Source: Halarcobacter mediterraneus (GTDB lineage: Bacteria > Campylobacterota > Campylobacteria > Campylobacterales > Arcobacteraceae). Taken from it: a stretch of DNA of 64,000 nucleotides. Made by a program: the position numbers and the translations under genes. Position 1 is the stretch's first letter, and every line of letters starts with the position of its first letter. The DNA lies in NCBI RefSeq assembly GCF_004116625.1, contig NZ_NXIE01000001.1:372001-436000 (forward strand). Reading direction: 5' to 3'. Of this stretch, positions 31,376 through 41,392 are shown piece after piece. A model generated the notes under the pieces. That model worked only from the letters and a program-made list of their open reading frames with translations. It was not told the DNA's origin and did not search any database.

Positions 31376-31867
31376 ATGAAAATTTTAATTTCTTCTTGTC
31401 TTTTAGGTGAAGATGTTAGATATGATGGAGGAAACTCTTCATTTGCATATAATCCAAATTTTTCATTTTCTGAAAAAGAATTATTTATGGATATTTTATG
31501 TGAAAATGAAGTTTACTCTTTATGCCCAGAGATAAAAGGTGGATTAAACACACCAAGAAAACCAGCAGAAATAACAAGTGCAGAAAAGCCTTTCAAAGTA
31601 GAAACTATAAATAAAGATGATGTAACAATAAATTTCTTACTTGGAGCAAAAAAAGCCTTAGAACTTTGTCTAGAAGAAAATATAAAAATAGCTTTATTAA
31701 AATCAAAATCTCCTTCTTGTGGAAATATTCAAATTTATGATGGTACTTTTTCGAATACTTTAGTTCAAGGTCAAGGACTTACTGCAAGACTATTAAATGA
31801 AAATGGAATAAAAGTTTTTAATGAAACACAACTAAAAGAATTGGAACAATTTATAAAAACTATTTAA
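31376..31867 (+). CDS. DUF523-family protein
   Basis: A 163-residue protein with the DUF523 pattern ILISSCLLGEDVRYDGG, LCPEIKGGLNTPRKPAEI and KSKSPSCGN. Conserved cysteines (residues 7, 49 and about 120) suggest metal or cluster binding. Function unknown; starts 5 nt after the ttcA-like stop, so likely co-transcribed. Confidence 0.85.
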   Translation: MKILISSCLLGEDVRYDGGNSSFAYNPNFSFSEKELFMDILCENEVYSLCPEIKGGLNTPRKPAEITSAEKPFKVETINKDDVTINFLLGAKKALELCLEENIKIALLKSKSPSCGNIQIYDGTFSNTLVQGQGLTARLLNENGIKVFNETQLKELEQFIKTI

Positions 31868-31873
31868 GAGTTT

Positions 31874-32305
31874 TTATAAATTTTCATTTACAAGATTTGA
31901 TAATTTAAGTGGATCTAATGCCCCACTTACTCTTTTTACTTCCTTACCATTTTTATAGATAATTAAAGTTGGAATAGAGCGAATTTGGTATTTTGCTCCT
32001 AAGTTTTGTTGTTCTTCAGTATTAATTTTTATAAATAATGCTTTTAATGGATATTTTTGTGAAACTTCATTATAAATAGGGGCAAACATTTTACATGGCC
32101 CACACCAAGGTGCCCAAAAATCAACTATTACTGGAATTTCAGAATTAACAATTACATGGTCAAAATTTGACTCATCTATTTCAATAGGAGTTGTATCTAA
32201 CAAAGAGTTTTTACATGAACCACAATTAGCTTTTGAATAAGTATCTTTTTTAGGTATTTTATTTACTTTAAAACAATGTGGACAAACTACATTTATTTTA
32301 TTCAC
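31874..32305 (-). CDS. trxC: Thioredoxin 2
   Basis: A 143-residue protein. An N-terminal zinc-binding module (CPHC at residues 9-12, CGSC near 28-31) precedes a thioredoxin domain with WAPWCGPCK. This is the zinc-bound thioredoxin-2 layout, linked to oxidative stress. Convergent with the DUF523 gene. Its start is 2 nt from the stop of the next upstream gene, so it is the last gene of a three-gene minus-strand operon. Confidence 0.92.
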   Translation of the reverse strand: MNKINVVCPHCFKVNKIPKKDTYSKANCGSCKNSLLDTTPIEIDESNFDHVIVNSEIPVIVDFWAPWCGPCKMFAPIYNEVSQKYPLKALFIKINTEEQQNLGAKYQIRSIPTLIIYKNGKEVKRVSGALDPLKLSNLVNENL

Positions 32306-32306
32306 A

Positions 32307-32546
32307 TTAAGCCTTTAAATCAAGTAATGTATCCGCTACTGCTTGTTGTGTTTTTATTCCCTCTGCATTAGCTTCATAAGCGATTACTTGAGGTATATAG
32401 TTAACTAAAGAATCAATAATATCAGCAGTAGCCTCCATATTTTCTGAATCTCCAGTTACATTTGCCACAGTAGCTATATTTTGTGCACTTTCATTTACTT
32501 GCATTTGTGCTGCAAGCATACCGTTAAGGTTATTATCAATTCTCAT
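32307..32546 (-). CDS. Minimal flagellar rod/hook-like (D0-only) protein
   Basis: A 79-residue protein. The N-terminal part (MLAAQMQVNESAQNIATVAN) recalls the ...SA.NIAN motif of rod proteins. The C-terminal part (VNYIPQVIAYEANAEGIKT) closely recalls the conserved C-terminal helix of FlgB/FlgC/FlgE/FlgG (MI.AQRAYEAN...IQT). It would be just the two D0 helices with no middle domain. Resemblance is by eye; the role is inferred. Overlaps the SprA-like gene by 11 bp. Confidence 0.6.
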   Translation of the reverse strand: MRIDNNLNGMLAAQMQVNESAQNIATVANVTGDSENMEATADIIDSLVNYIPQVIAYEANAEGIKTQQAVADTLLDLKA

Positions 32547-33024
32547 AACTTTCTCCTTGCCTTTGTAATAAAAGTTTATTTAAGTTTGCAGTTCTTGCAA
32601 TTTGTGCATCTGCATTACTTAATTCATCAACAGCACTAGAAGCATCTTTTAATTCTTCTAATTTTACATTTGCACTAGCTTCATCCTCAGGGATAGAAGT
32701 ATCAAATCTAACAGAACCACCATTTGCATAAAGTTTTCCATCTGGTCCCATTTGATAATTATATTGAATAGGAGCTGTTGTATTTGCACTTGAAGCATGA
32801 GTTTCTTCATGTATTTTTACTTCATTATCAAGAGTTTTAAATTTATTTAAAACTCTTTGATAATCTTGTTCATCAAATTTTTCATTTGAAGGGTTCGTTT
32901 TATCATAATTGTCAGCTTCAGATTTTTCTATTTCTTTTTTATCTATATTAGCTAATTCAGTTCTTTTTTGAGCTAACTGTTGATAAATTGTAGAAGGTGA
33001 CTGTCCGTATGAGTTTAATTCCAT
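32536..33024 (-). CDS. SprA-related putative metallopeptidase
   Basis: A 162-residue protein starting at ATG 33024 (AAAGG upstream; an earlier in-frame ATG at 33054 lacks one). It carries HEETHAS, an HExxH zincin-type motif, followed by YNYQMGPDGKLYANGGSV and a DEA acidic motif in PEDEASANV. These are features of the SprA-related family. No signal peptide. Coupled to the small rod-like protein gene downstream. Confidence 0.75.
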   Translation of the reverse strand: MELNSYGQSPSTIYQQLAQKRTELANIDKKEIEKSEADNYDKTNPSNEKFDEQDYQRVLNKFKTLDNEVKIHEETHASSANTTAPIQYNYQMGPDGKLYANGGSVRFDTSIPEDEASANVKLEELKDASSAVDELSNADAQIARTANLNKLLLQRQGESYEN

Positions 33025-33081
33025 TTTCAAACCTTTGTTAAATAATTTTAACAAAAAGTTTGAAAAAAGTAAAGAGAAAGA

Positions 33082-34626
33082 TTAGTAGTTTATTGCTACT
33101 TTATATTTTGGGTCATCTTCTTCATATGTACAAAATGGACCAGCATCTTTTAATATTTTTTTGCAATCTTCACTTAAATGTCTTATTGTAAGTTTTTTAT
33201 TTGCTTTTGCATATTTTTTTGTAATATTATCAATAGCTTCAACACCAGATATATCCATTACTCTGGCATCTTTAAAATCTAAAATAATATTTTTAGGATC
33301 ATGTTTTATATCAAATAGTTCAAAAAATGAAGTTGTTGAACCAAAAAATAATGGACCATCAAATTCATATACTTTTGTATCTTCATTTTCTCTATGAGTT
33401 CTTGATCTTACTTTTGAATGTTTCCAGGCAAATACTAAAGCAGAGATAATAATACCTGTAATAACAGCAATTGCCAAATCAGCAAAAATAGTAATAACAG
33501 TAACAGCAATTAAAACAAATTTATCTGAGTTTGGCATATATCTAATTCTATTACCGCTTTCCCATTCGAAAGTACCAATAGAAACCATAAACATAATTCC
33601 CACTAGCACAGCAACAGGAATTAATGCAATATAAGAACTTAAAGCAACTACAAAAGATATAAGCAAAATAGCGGCTGTGATTCCAGATAATCTTCCCCAT
33701 CCACCATTGGAAAAATTAATAATTGATTGTCCAATCATTGCACAACCCGCCATTCCTCCAAAAAAACCACAAGTTATATTTCCAGTTCCTTGGGCAATAC
33801 ATTCTTGATTCCCACTTCCTCTTTTTCCACCCATTTCATCTAAAACAGATAAAGTAAGAAGTGATTCAATAAGTCCAACTAATGCCACTAAAACAGAATA
33901 AGGAAGAATCATTAAAATTGCATCTAAATCAATATGTAAAGTAGGTAAAGAAAAAGAAGGTAAGTTTCCTGAAATATCGGCTAAATCTCCAACTCTTTTT
34001 GTATCTAAATCCATTCCAATAACAATTGCTGAAATAACAATAATAGCAACAAGTCCAGATGGAATAGCAGTAGAAATTCTTGGAAAGAATTTAACAATAA
34101 TCATTGTTAAAGCAACAAGAGCATACATAATCCAGCTTTCACCTTTAAAAAGAGGAAACTGAGCAAGTGCAATTACAATTGCAAGACCATTTACAAAACC
34201 ATACATTGCAGGTTGTGGTACTAATCTAATTAATTTACCAAGCCTAAATAAGCCTATTAACACTTGAAAAATTCCAGCAAGAATTGTTGCTGCTAATATA
34301 TATTGTAGAATATATGTAGATAATTCACCATTTTTAGTCAATTCTAACATTAAATTTTCAGGGATAGATTCTTTTACTTTTATTCCTAAACCAACTAAAA
34401 CAACAGCAATTGCTCCAGTTGCTCCAGATATCATTCCTGCTTTACCACCAACTAAGGCAGTAATTAACCCTAAAATAAAAGCTGTATATAATCCTACTAG
34501 TGGAGAAACTCCAGCAATAATTGAGAAGGCAATAGCTTCAGGAACTAAAGCAACTGCAACAACTATTCCAGATAATACATCATTTTTTATTGATTTACCA
34601 ATTAGTGTGTCTTTTATATTTAACAA
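33082..34626 (-). CDS. SulP-family anion transporter with STAS domain
   Basis: A 514-residue protein with 10 or more membrane spans and a C-terminal STAS domain (about 400-500; DGPLFFGSTTSFF, MDISGVEAID). SulP proteins carry sulfate, bicarbonate or other anions; the substrate cannot be assigned. In a sulfur oxidiser sulfate export or bicarbonate uptake are both plausible. A second, different SulP gene lies at 45815-47416. Confidence 0.9.
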   Translation of the reverse strand: MLNIKDTLIGKSIKNDVLSGIVVAVALVPEAIAFSIIAGVSPLVGLYTAFILGLITALVGGKAGMISGATGAIAVVLVGLGIKVKESIPENLMLELTKNGELSTYILQYILAATILAGIFQVLIGLFRLGKLIRLVPQPAMYGFVNGLAIVIALAQFPLFKGESWIMYALVALTMIIVKFFPRISTAIPSGLVAIIVISAIVIGMDLDTKRVGDLADISGNLPSFSLPTLHIDLDAILMILPYSVLVALVGLIESLLTLSVLDEMGGKRGSGNQECIAQGTGNITCGFFGGMAGCAMIGQSIINFSNGGWGRLSGITAAILLISFVVALSSYIALIPVAVLVGIMFMVSIGTFEWESGNRIRYMPNSDKFVLIAVTVITIFADLAIAVITGIIISALVFAWKHSKVRSRTHRENEDTKVYEFDGPLFFGSTTSFFELFDIKHDPKNIILDFKDARVMDISGVEAIDNITKKYAKANKKLTIRHLSEDCKKILKDAGPFCTYEEDDPKYKVAINY

Positions 34627-34718
34627 AATACCCCTTTCCTTAATAAAAACGCGATTATATCTAAAAATAATTAAGATAAAATTAAGCTAACTTATAAGCT
34701 TTTTTAATACTTATTTGA

Positions 34719-34724
34719 TATAAT
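34719..34724 (+). promoter_or_regulatory. -10 box abutting the diguanylate cyclase start
   Basis: TATAAT is followed by TTCTAG and then the ATG at 34731. The expected transcription start falls on or within 1-2 nt of the start codon, and no ribosome-binding site is present, implying a leaderless mRNA. Confidence 0.5.
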
Positions 34725-34730
34725 TTCTAG

Positions 34731-35843
34731 ATGAAAAAAGAGTTTTATAAAAGTGTTAGTTTTAAACTAGGTATTCTTAGTTTTATAATTTTAGCTTCAT
34801 TATTTATTTCCAGTTTTATGTTTAATTCTCAGATTGATAAATTAAAAAAACAGATTGACTATATATATTTTGGAAATTATATACCTGTATTAAAACTTCA
34901 TAGTATTGAAGAAAACTATAATGATTTAATTAAGTGTATGAAAACTTATAAAAAGTGTAAAAGAACTCCTTTTTTCAAATCAATAAAAAAAGATTGGGAT
35001 TATTACAACAACTCTTATAAAGACATTGAAGAAAAAAAAGTTTTAAGAAAAATTGACAAGAGTGTTAATAATTCATTTACATATAAAACAAAAATTTCAC
35101 AGTATCATAAAGTAGTAAAAGAGATTGAATTTCTAAAAGAATATGAAAAAAAAGTAGCCTCAAAAAAGAGAAAAGAGTTTATAAAAGAGTATTCTTCTAT
35201 GAAGAATTACTTATTTTATAATATGATAGCTTTAATTACAGTCTCTTTTATTTTCATATCTTTTATTATTTATTCAATAATAAAAAAAGATAACCAACTT
35301 AAAATACTCACTAAAAAATATGCAATAGAATCAATAACTGATTCTATGACAAAACTTTATAATAGAAAGTATTTTGATAAAATTTTTGATAATATGCCTT
35401 TTATTTCAAATCAAAATTCTTGGAATACTGCATTTGTAATGTTAGATATTGATTTTTTCAAACAATACAATGATACATATGGACATGATATGGGAGATAT
35501 GACACTAAAAGCTGTTGCTTCATCATTAAAATCATATTTTGATAAAGACTATGAATATGTTTTTAGATTAGGAGGAGAAGAATTTGGTGTTATTCTTTTT
35601 GATATTAATGAAAAAATATTAAAAGAGTGCCTTAAGGATGTAAATGAAAATATTCAATCATTAAATATTGAGCATAAAAATAGTAAAATATCAAACGTAG
35701 TAACTATTTCTATTGGAGCTGTAATTTATAAACCATATTCATATGTTTCTTGTAACAAACTTTATAAGATAGCAGATGAATGTTTATATGAATCTAAACA
35801 AAACGGAAGAAATCAGTTTACTATTTATAAAGAAGGAAACTAA
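34731..35843 (+). CDS. Membrane diguanylate cyclase (GGDEF)
   Basis: A 370-residue protein with an N-terminal span (residues 13-29), a periplasmic sensor region of about 130 residues with KCMKTYKKCKR, a second span (about 163-185) and a C-terminal GGDEF domain with the active-site form GGEEFG. It should make c-di-GMP in response to an unknown periplasmic signal. The sensor domain is not recognised. Stop overlaps the pssA start. Confidence 0.88.
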   Translation: MKKEFYKSVSFKLGILSFIILASLFISSFMFNSQIDKLKKQIDYIYFGNYIPVLKLHSIEENYNDLIKCMKTYKKCKRTPFFKSIKKDWDYYNNSYKDIEEKKVLRKIDKSVNNSFTYKTKISQYHKVVKEIEFLKEYEKKVASKKRKEFIKEYSSMKNYLFYNMIALITVSFIFISFIIYSIIKKDNQLKILTKKYAIESITDSMTKLYNRKYFDKIFDNMPFISNQNSWNTAFVMLDIDFFKQYNDTYGHDMGDMTLKAVASSLKSYFDKDYEYVFRLGGEEFGVILFDINEKILKECLKDVNENIQSLNIEHKNSKISNVVTISIGAVIYKPYSYVSCNKLYKIADECLYESKQNGRNQFTIYKEGN

Positions 35844-36400
35844 TGACATTTTTATTTAATAGAAATAGCCACTTTAACTTAGCAAATTTGGCTACTTTTT
35901 TTAATATTGCAGCAGGAATGTTAGCAATATATTATTTAACACATAATAACTTTTTTGCTGCAGCACTTTTTGCGTGGCTTGCAGGGGCTTTTGACATTGT
36001 AGATGGTAAAATAGCGAGAAAATATAATTTATCAACAGAGTTTGGTATTCAGTTAGATTCTTTTGCTGACTTTTTATCATTTGTTATTGTTCCTACTATG
36101 TTCATATTTTTTGCAGTAATTGATACTAAAGAGTTAATGCTTTTTACTCCTTTAGTAGCATTTGCTTTTATTTATTATGTAATATCAGGATTAAGAAGAC
36201 TTATTCAATTTAATATAAATGCCCATGAAGGGGAAGTTGAGAAATATTTTATTGGAGTTCCAACACCACTTGGTGCAATTCTTTTATGGCTTGTATATTT
36301 AGTATGGTTAACTGGGTTAATAAATGAAAATATTGTTTTAATCTCAATGATAATCATTGGTTACTCATTAAATTCAAAACTTAAAATCAGACATCCATAG
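35843..36400 (+). CDS. pssA: CDP-diacylglycerol-serine O-phosphatidyltransferase
   Basis: A 185-residue integral membrane enzyme. The CDP-alcohol phosphotransferase motif is visible as D..DG..AR....(8)G...D...D (DIVDGKIARKYNLSTEF then GIQLDSFAD). Short form, similar in length to the Bacillus-type enzyme. It makes phosphatidylserine, precursor of phosphatidylethanolamine. The Ppx/GppA gene starts directly after its stop. Confidence 0.88.
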   Translation: MTFLFNRNSHFNLANLATFFNIAAGMLAIYYLTHNNFFAAALFAWLAGAFDIVDGKIARKYNLSTEFGIQLDSFADFLSFVIVPTMFIFFAVIDTKELMLFTPLVAFAFIYYVISGLRRLIQFNINAHEGEVEKYFIGVPTPLGAILLWLVYLVWLTGLINENIVLISMIIIGYSLNSKLKIRHP

Positions 36401-37309
36401 ATGAATCAAGTAGTAGCTATTGATTTAGGTTCTAACTCTTTTAGAGTTTTGGTTTATGATTGTTTAAATCATAAAATATTAGGTGAATATAACGAAGTTG
36501 TAGGTATGGCTGATGGCTTAAATCAGACTAATAAAATTTCTAAAGAAGCTCAAGAACGAGTTGTGACAGCAATACAAAGATCTTCTGAGAAATTAGCTTA
36601 TAATCCTAAAGAAGCAATTTGTGTAACGACTGCCGCAATGAGATTAGCAATTAATTCTCAAGAGGTACTAGCTTTCCTTAAAAGGCAAACAGGTGCAAAT
36701 TTTAGAATTATAGATGGAAAGGAAGAAGCAAGACTTACTCTTTTAGCTGTACAGTATGCACTAAAAAGAGAGAAAATAGATTCTTCTAAATTTATTTTAC
36801 TTGACATAGGAGGAGGTTCAACTGAAATTATTATAAATGATGAAGATAATTTTATTTCTCATAGTTTTAATTTTGGAATTGTTACTCTTACTCAAAAGTA
36901 TAATAATTATGAAGATTTAAATGAAGAACTAAGTTCTCATAAAAAAGATATAAAGAGTTTTTTAGATGAAAATAGTATAAATTCAAAAGAATATACTTTT
37001 GTTGCAACTGCAGGAACTCCTACAACTATAGCTGCAATAAAATTAGGACAAGACTTTTTTCATTATGATAAAGAACAAGTAAATGGAACAAAAGTTAGAA
37101 TTACAGACTTATTTAATTGTTTAGAATTGTTTAAAAACTCTTCAGTTTCTACAATAACAAAACTTGTAGGGAAAGGTAGAGTTGAGTTTATAGAAGTTGG
37201 AGTGTACATATACAAGGCAATTTTTGAAGTCCTTGAAAAAAATGAATCAATTGTTTTAGATGATGGATTAAGAGAAGGGGTAGCTATTAACTCTTGTTTA
37301 TTTAGATAA
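36401..37309 (+). CDS. Ppx/GppA phosphatase family protein
   Basis: A 302-residue actin-fold protein: AIDLGSNSFRVLVYD at residues 5-19, LLDIGGGSTEI near 140 and VATAGTPTTIAA near 210. Only the N-terminal Ppx/GppA domain is present, without the C-terminal helical domain of E. coli Ppx, as in the short forms of this phylum. Polyphosphate or pppGpp hydrolysis cannot be separated by sequence. It ends 12 bp inside the convergent gene. Confidence 0.85.
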   Translation: MNQVVAIDLGSNSFRVLVYDCLNHKILGEYNEVVGMADGLNQTNKISKEAQERVVTAIQRSSEKLAYNPKEAICVTTAAMRLAINSQEVLAFLKRQTGANFRIIDGKEEARLTLLAVQYALKREKIDSSKFILLDIGGGSTEIIINDEDNFISHSFNFGIVTLTQKYNNYEDLNEELSSHKKDIKSFLDENSINSKEYTFVATAGTPTTIAAIKLGQDFFHYDKEQVNGTKVRITDLFNCLELFKNSSVSTITKLVGKGRVEFIEVGVYIYKAIFEVLEKNESIVLDDGLREGVAINSCLFR

Positions 37310-38101
37310 TAGTCTTACACTTTGTTCTTGCATAATATTTGCTTGTGAGGCTGCTAAATAACCCATATTTGCAGTTACATTTGTTTTGGAAAAGTCATTC
37401 ATCTCTTGCCCAAAATTAATTTCTTTATTTTTTAAATTTTGTTTAGACAAATCTATTTGTTCAGAGATAGATTCTCTTGCACTTGACTCTAAGTTATTAC
37501 TTAATTCATTAAAACTTTCTTTTATACCTTCTAGTTCTTTAATTCCTAAAGAAATTTGATCTTTTGTAAATTGTAAACTTTGTTCATTATTTAAATCATT
37601 TCTACTTATTTCCTGTGCTATTCTAGTGGCAATTTCAGGGGTATTGGGTTTATCTATTGAAAAATAAGCTTCTTTAGTTGAAATTGAAATACTAAAATCT
37701 TCTTCATATTCATCTTGCACTAAAAGTTTTTCTTTATTGTATTGTGTTGAAAAAGCTTCTTCTCTAAAATTTAATAGTTCTTTGTTCAAATCATTTTTGA
37801 TTATATTTTTATCTTCAATACTTTCTTTGTTTTCTACATTTTCTAATTTAGTTTCAATTTTTTTTAGATAATCTATTTGTTTTTCTAAACCTTTTTGAGC
37901 AATACTACTAACACCTAAACCTTCATTAAAAGTTTGTAAAGACTCAGATAATTCATCTCTCTTTTGATTATATTCATTTATTGTTAAGTTTAAGAAACTA
38001 CTTTTATTCTCAATTTTTGAGGAATCATTAGTTTTATTTAATTGATAGTCAGAAGAATTATTTAAAGTACTAATATTACTATTTACATTATTAATATCCA
38101 T
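37298..38101 (-). CDS. Flagellin-end-like coiled-coil protein
   Basis: A 267-residue Asn/Ser/Glu-rich helical protein. The last 28 residues (MGYLAASQANIMQEQSVRLL) resemble the C-terminal D0 helix of flagellins (...QANAxQQ.VLRLL). There is no flagellin N-terminal D0 motif, and the middle is charged and helical. It may be a flagellar-axis-associated or secreted protein. Function inferred from the tail only. Confidence 0.55.
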   Translation of the reverse strand: MDINNVNSNISTLNNSSDYQLNKTNDSSKIENKSSFLNLTINEYNQKRDELSESLQTFNEGLGVSSIAQKGLEKQIDYLKKIETKLENVENKESIEDKNIIKNDLNKELLNFREEAFSTQYNKEKLLVQDEYEEDFSISISTKEAYFSIDKPNTPEIATRIAQEISRNDLNNEQSLQFTKDQISLGIKELEGIKESFNELSNNLESSARESISEQIDLSKQNLKNKEINFGQEMNDFSKTNVTANMGYLAASQANIMQEQSVRLLSK

Positions 38102-38216
38102 AAAAACCTCAAGGAATAGTTTATTTTAATTTAAGTATAACCAAAAAATAATAAATTTAAACTAAATTTAAACTTTAATTTGAGAATCTCTAACCTGCTA
38201 TTAATTATTGCTTTTG

Positions 38217-38222
38217 TATAAT
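38217..38222 (+). promoter_or_regulatory. -10 box for ilvBH
   Basis: TATAAT in TTTTGTATAATCGCTG, about 30 bp before the ilvB start. The short 5' UTR leaves no room for a leader-peptide attenuator. Confidence 0.6.
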
Positions 38223-38251
38223 CGCTGATTATTTTATAAAAGGAAAAGACA

Positions 38252-39946
38252 ATGAGAATAACTGGCGCAAAAATGGTTACAGAATCATTAAGAGAGGAAG
38301 GGGTAGATGTAGTATTTGGTTACCCTGGTGGCGCTATTATGAATGTCTACGATGAAATTTATAAACAGAGTTTTTTTCAACATATATTAACTAGACACGA
38401 ACAAGCAGCTATTCATGCTGCAGAAGGTTATGCTAAATCTACTGGTAAAGTAGGTGTTGCTATTGTAACAAGTGGACCTGGTTTCACAAATGCAGTAACA
38501 GGACTAGCAGATGCATATATGGATTCAGTTCCTATGGTTGTTATTTCAGGACAAGTTCCTACAACAATTATTGGTACAGATGGATTTCAAGAGATTGATG
38601 CAGTTGGTATTAGTAGACCATGTACAAAACATAACTATCTAGTAAATGATATTAAAGATTTACCAAGAATTATAAAAGAGGCATTTCATATAGCAGCAAC
38701 AGGAAGACCAGGTCCTGTACATATTGATATTCCTAAAGATATTACAGCTGAAGTAGCAAACTTTAAATATCCTAAAGAAGTAGATATTCCTACATATAAG
38801 CCTACAGTCAATTATAATAAAAGACAATTAAAAAAAGCAATGGATGCTATTGCAAAATCTAAAAAACCCTTACTTTATGTAGGTGGAGGAGCAATTTTAT
38901 CAAATTGTGCTTATGAAATTAGAGAACTTGCAAAAATAACTAATATTCCTGTGGTTGAAACACTTATGGCTAGAGGTGTTATGGGGGATGAAAATGAGTT
39001 ATTTGTTGGAATGTTAGGTATGCACGGAGAATTTGCAGCGAATATGGCTGCACATGATACAGATTGTATTATCTCTTTAGGTGCGAGATTTGATGATAGA
39101 GTAACAGGAAGACTTGACGAATTTGCTAAGAAAGCAAAAGTAATTCATGTAGATATTGATCCAACTTCAATTGCAAAACTTGTAGATACAAACTTTCCTA
39201 TTGTTGGTGATTTAAAAGTTACAGTTGAAGGTATGTTAGAAGCGGCTAAAAATATGGAGTTTAATGATTATTCTAATTGGGTTTCTTTATTAAAAGATTA
39301 TAGAGAAAAAGAGCCTTTAAGATATCAAGACTCAGATGCTGTTATTAAACCACAGTGGGCAATTGAAAGAGTAGGGCAAACTTTAGGAGAAAATGCGATT
39401 ATTTCTACAGATGTTGGACAGCACCAAATGTGGGCAGCACAATTTTATCCTTTTTCATATCCAAGACAATGGAATACTTCAGGTGGTTTAGGAACTATGG
39501 GATTTGGACTTCCTGGAGCAATGGGTGTTGCAAGAGGTAATCCTGATAAAGTATCTATTAATTTTACGGGTGATGGTTCAATTTTAATGAATATTCAAGA
39601 ATTAATGACTTGCGTTGAGTATAATTTACCAGTAATTAATATTATTCTTAATAATAACTATCTAGGAATGGTAAGACAGTGGCAAACATTATTCTATGAA
39701 AATAGATTATCTGAAACAGATTTAAGTGCACAACCAGATTTCAAAAAACTTATAGAAGCATTTGGAGGAAATGGTTATAGAGTTTCAACAAAAAAAGAGT
39801 TTGATGAAGCTTTAAAAGATGCAATAGAGAAAAAACAACCTGCAATGATTGATGTAATTATTGCAAGAGATGAAATTGTACTACCAATGGTTCCAAATGG
39901 GCATGCATTAAATGAAATGACTTTATTAGGAGATAGGAATGAATAA
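38252..39946 (+). CDS. ilvB: Acetolactate synthase large subunit
   Basis: A 564-residue ThDP enzyme. It has the N-terminal catalytic Glu region ([27 protein letters not shown]), a central FAD/DHAP-type domain and the ThDP-binding [12 protein letters not shown] motif near residue 450. It makes acetolactate for valine and leucine and acetohydroxybutyrate for isoleucine. Overlaps ilvH by 8 bp. Confidence 0.96.
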   Translation: MRITGAKMVTESLREEGVDVVFGYPGGAIMNVYDEIYKQSFFQHILTRHEQAAIHAAEGYAKSTGKVGVAIVTSGPGFTNAVTGLADAYMDSVPMVVISGQVPTTIIGTDGFQEIDAVGISRPCTKHNYLVNDIKDLPRIIKEAFHIAATGRPGPVHIDIPKDITAEVANFKYPKEVDIPTYKPTVNYNKRQLKKAMDAIAKSKKPLLYVGGGAILSNCAYEIRELAKITNIPVVETLMARGVMGDENELFVGMLGMHGEFAANMAAHDTDCIISLGARFDDRVTGRLDEFAKKAKVIHVDIDPTSIAKLVDTNFPIVGDLKVTVEGMLEAAKNMEFNDYSNWVSLLKDYREKEPLRYQDSDAVIKPQWAIERVGQTLGENAIISTDVGQHQMWAAQFYPFSYPRQWNTSGGLGTMGFGLPGAMGVARGNPDKVSINFTGDGSILMNIQELMTCVEYNLPVINIILNNNYLGMVRQWQTLFYENRLSETDLSAQPDFKKLIEAFGGNGYRVSTKKEFDEALKDAIEKKQPAMIDVIIARDEIVLPMVPNGHALNEMTLLGDRNE

Positions 39947-40436
39947 CTTTAACCACTATTATGATTCTGAAACAACAAGACAGGTTATCTCTGTAATTGT
40001 TATTAATGAACACAATGTTTTATCTAGAATTGTAGGACTTTTTTCAGCAAGAGGATATAATATTGATTCGCTAACTGTAGCACCTATGACTGGAACAAAA
40101 TATTCAAGAATGACAATTGTTACAACAGGTAGTAAAAGAGTAATTGATCAAATTGTTAAGCAATTAAATAAATTAATTCCTGTATTAAAAGTAAATGAAC
40201 ATCAAAATGTTATTGAAAAAGAAACAGTACTAATTAAAATACCAATTGAGCAACCAATTAGTGATATTGAAGTAATTGCAAGAGCATATAACGGACATAT
40301 TCAAAATGTTACAGATGATGCAATAGTCATTTCAGCAACAGATGCCCCAAGTAGAATTGCAAATTTTACAAATATAATGAATAAATACAAACCACTAGAA
40401 GTAGTAAAAAGTGGTGTTGTAGCAATGGAAAGATAG
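39939..40436 (+). CDS. ilvH: Acetolactate synthase small (regulatory) subunit
   Basis: A 165-residue protein with an N-terminal ACT domain ([20 protein letters not shown], residues about 18-37) followed by the conserved C-terminal regulatory domain. It confers valine feedback on IlvB. Coupled to ilvB by overlap; lpxD follows after 8 nt. Confidence 0.95.
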   Translation: MNNFNHYYDSETTRQVISVIVINEHNVLSRIVGLFSARGYNIDSLTVAPMTGTKYSRMTIVTTGSKRVIDQIVKQLNKLIPVLKVNEHQNVIEKETVLIKIPIEQPISDIEVIARAYNGHIQNVTDDAIVISATDAPSRIANFTNIMNKYKPLEVVKSGVVAMER

Positions 40437-40444
40437 GAAAAAAA

Positions 40445-41392
40445 TTGATTTTATCTGATATATTAAAAAAAATAGATATTAGCTTAAATTCTAATCTAAG
40501 AGTTTCAGGATTAAATACACTTTTAGATGCAAGTGAAAATGAAATTTCTTTTTTAGAAAATAAAAAATATATAAAAGATTTATCAAAAACTAAAGCAGGA
40601 GCTGTTTTAGTAAAAAAAGAATTTGAAAAAAATGTACCTGAAAATACAATTGCAATTGTTTGTGAAGAACCTTATTTAACTTTAGCAAGATTAAGTAAGT
40701 TCTTTGCTCCTAAGGTAATAGAAACTCAAGGAAATGATTGTATTATAGGTGAAAATACAAATATTATGTCAAACGTTTATCTTGGTAAAGACTCTAAAAT
40801 TGGTAAAAACTGTACAATAATGTCTGGAAGTTTTATTGGAGATAATGTATCTATTGGAGATAATACTACTATTTATTCTAATGTATCAGTTTATAGAGAT
40901 TGCACTATTGGTAGTGATTGTATAATTCATGCAGGAACTGTTATTGGAAGTGATGGTTTTGGATTTGCTCACACAAAAACTGGAAAATATATTAAGATTT
41001 ACCAAAATGGTAATGTTACAGTTGGAAATGATGTTGAAATTGGAGCAAACTGTTCTATAGATAGAGCAGCGTTCAATTCGACAATTATTGGAAATGGTGT
41101 TAGAATTGACAATCTAGTTCATATTGCTCATAACTGTGTTTTAAAAGATGGTTGTATTTTAACAGGTCAAGTAGGACTTTCAGGTTCAACAACTTTAAAT
41201 GAGTTTGTAATTATGGGTGGACAAAGTGCTACGGCAGGGCATCTTGAAATAGCACCTTTTACAACTATTGCTGCACGTGGTGGTGTAACTAAGTCTATTA
41301 CTGAACCAAAAAAACAATGGGCAGGATTCCCATTATTTGAGCATAGACAATGGTTAAAACTACAAAGTAGAATTGCAAAATTATTAAAATGA
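40445..41392 (+). CDS. lpxD: UDP-3-O-acylglucosamine N-acyltransferase LpxD
   Basis: A 315-residue left-handed beta-helix acyltransferase of lipid A synthesis. An N-terminal LpxD domain (1-95) is followed by hexapeptide repeats (about 100-290) including the catalytic His in DNLVHIAHNC and the GSDGFGFAH loop. TTG start. Its TGA overlaps an ATG (41389) that begins the putative ftsK frame. Confidence 0.93.
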   Translation: MILSDILKKIDISLNSNLRVSGLNTLLDASENEISFLENKKYIKDLSKTKAGAVLVKKEFEKNVPENTIAIVCEEPYLTLARLSKFFAPKVIETQGNDCIIGENTNIMSNVYLGKDSKIGKNCTIMSGSFIGDNVSIGDNTTIYSNVSVYRDCTIGSDCIIHAGTVIGSDGFGFAHTKTGKYIKIYQNGNVTVGNDVEIGANCSIDRAAFNSTIIGNGVRIDNLVHIAHNCVLKDGCILTGQVGLSGSTTLNEFVIMGGQSATAGHLEIAPFTTIAARGGVTKSITEPKKQWAGFPLFEHRQWLKLQSRIAKLLK

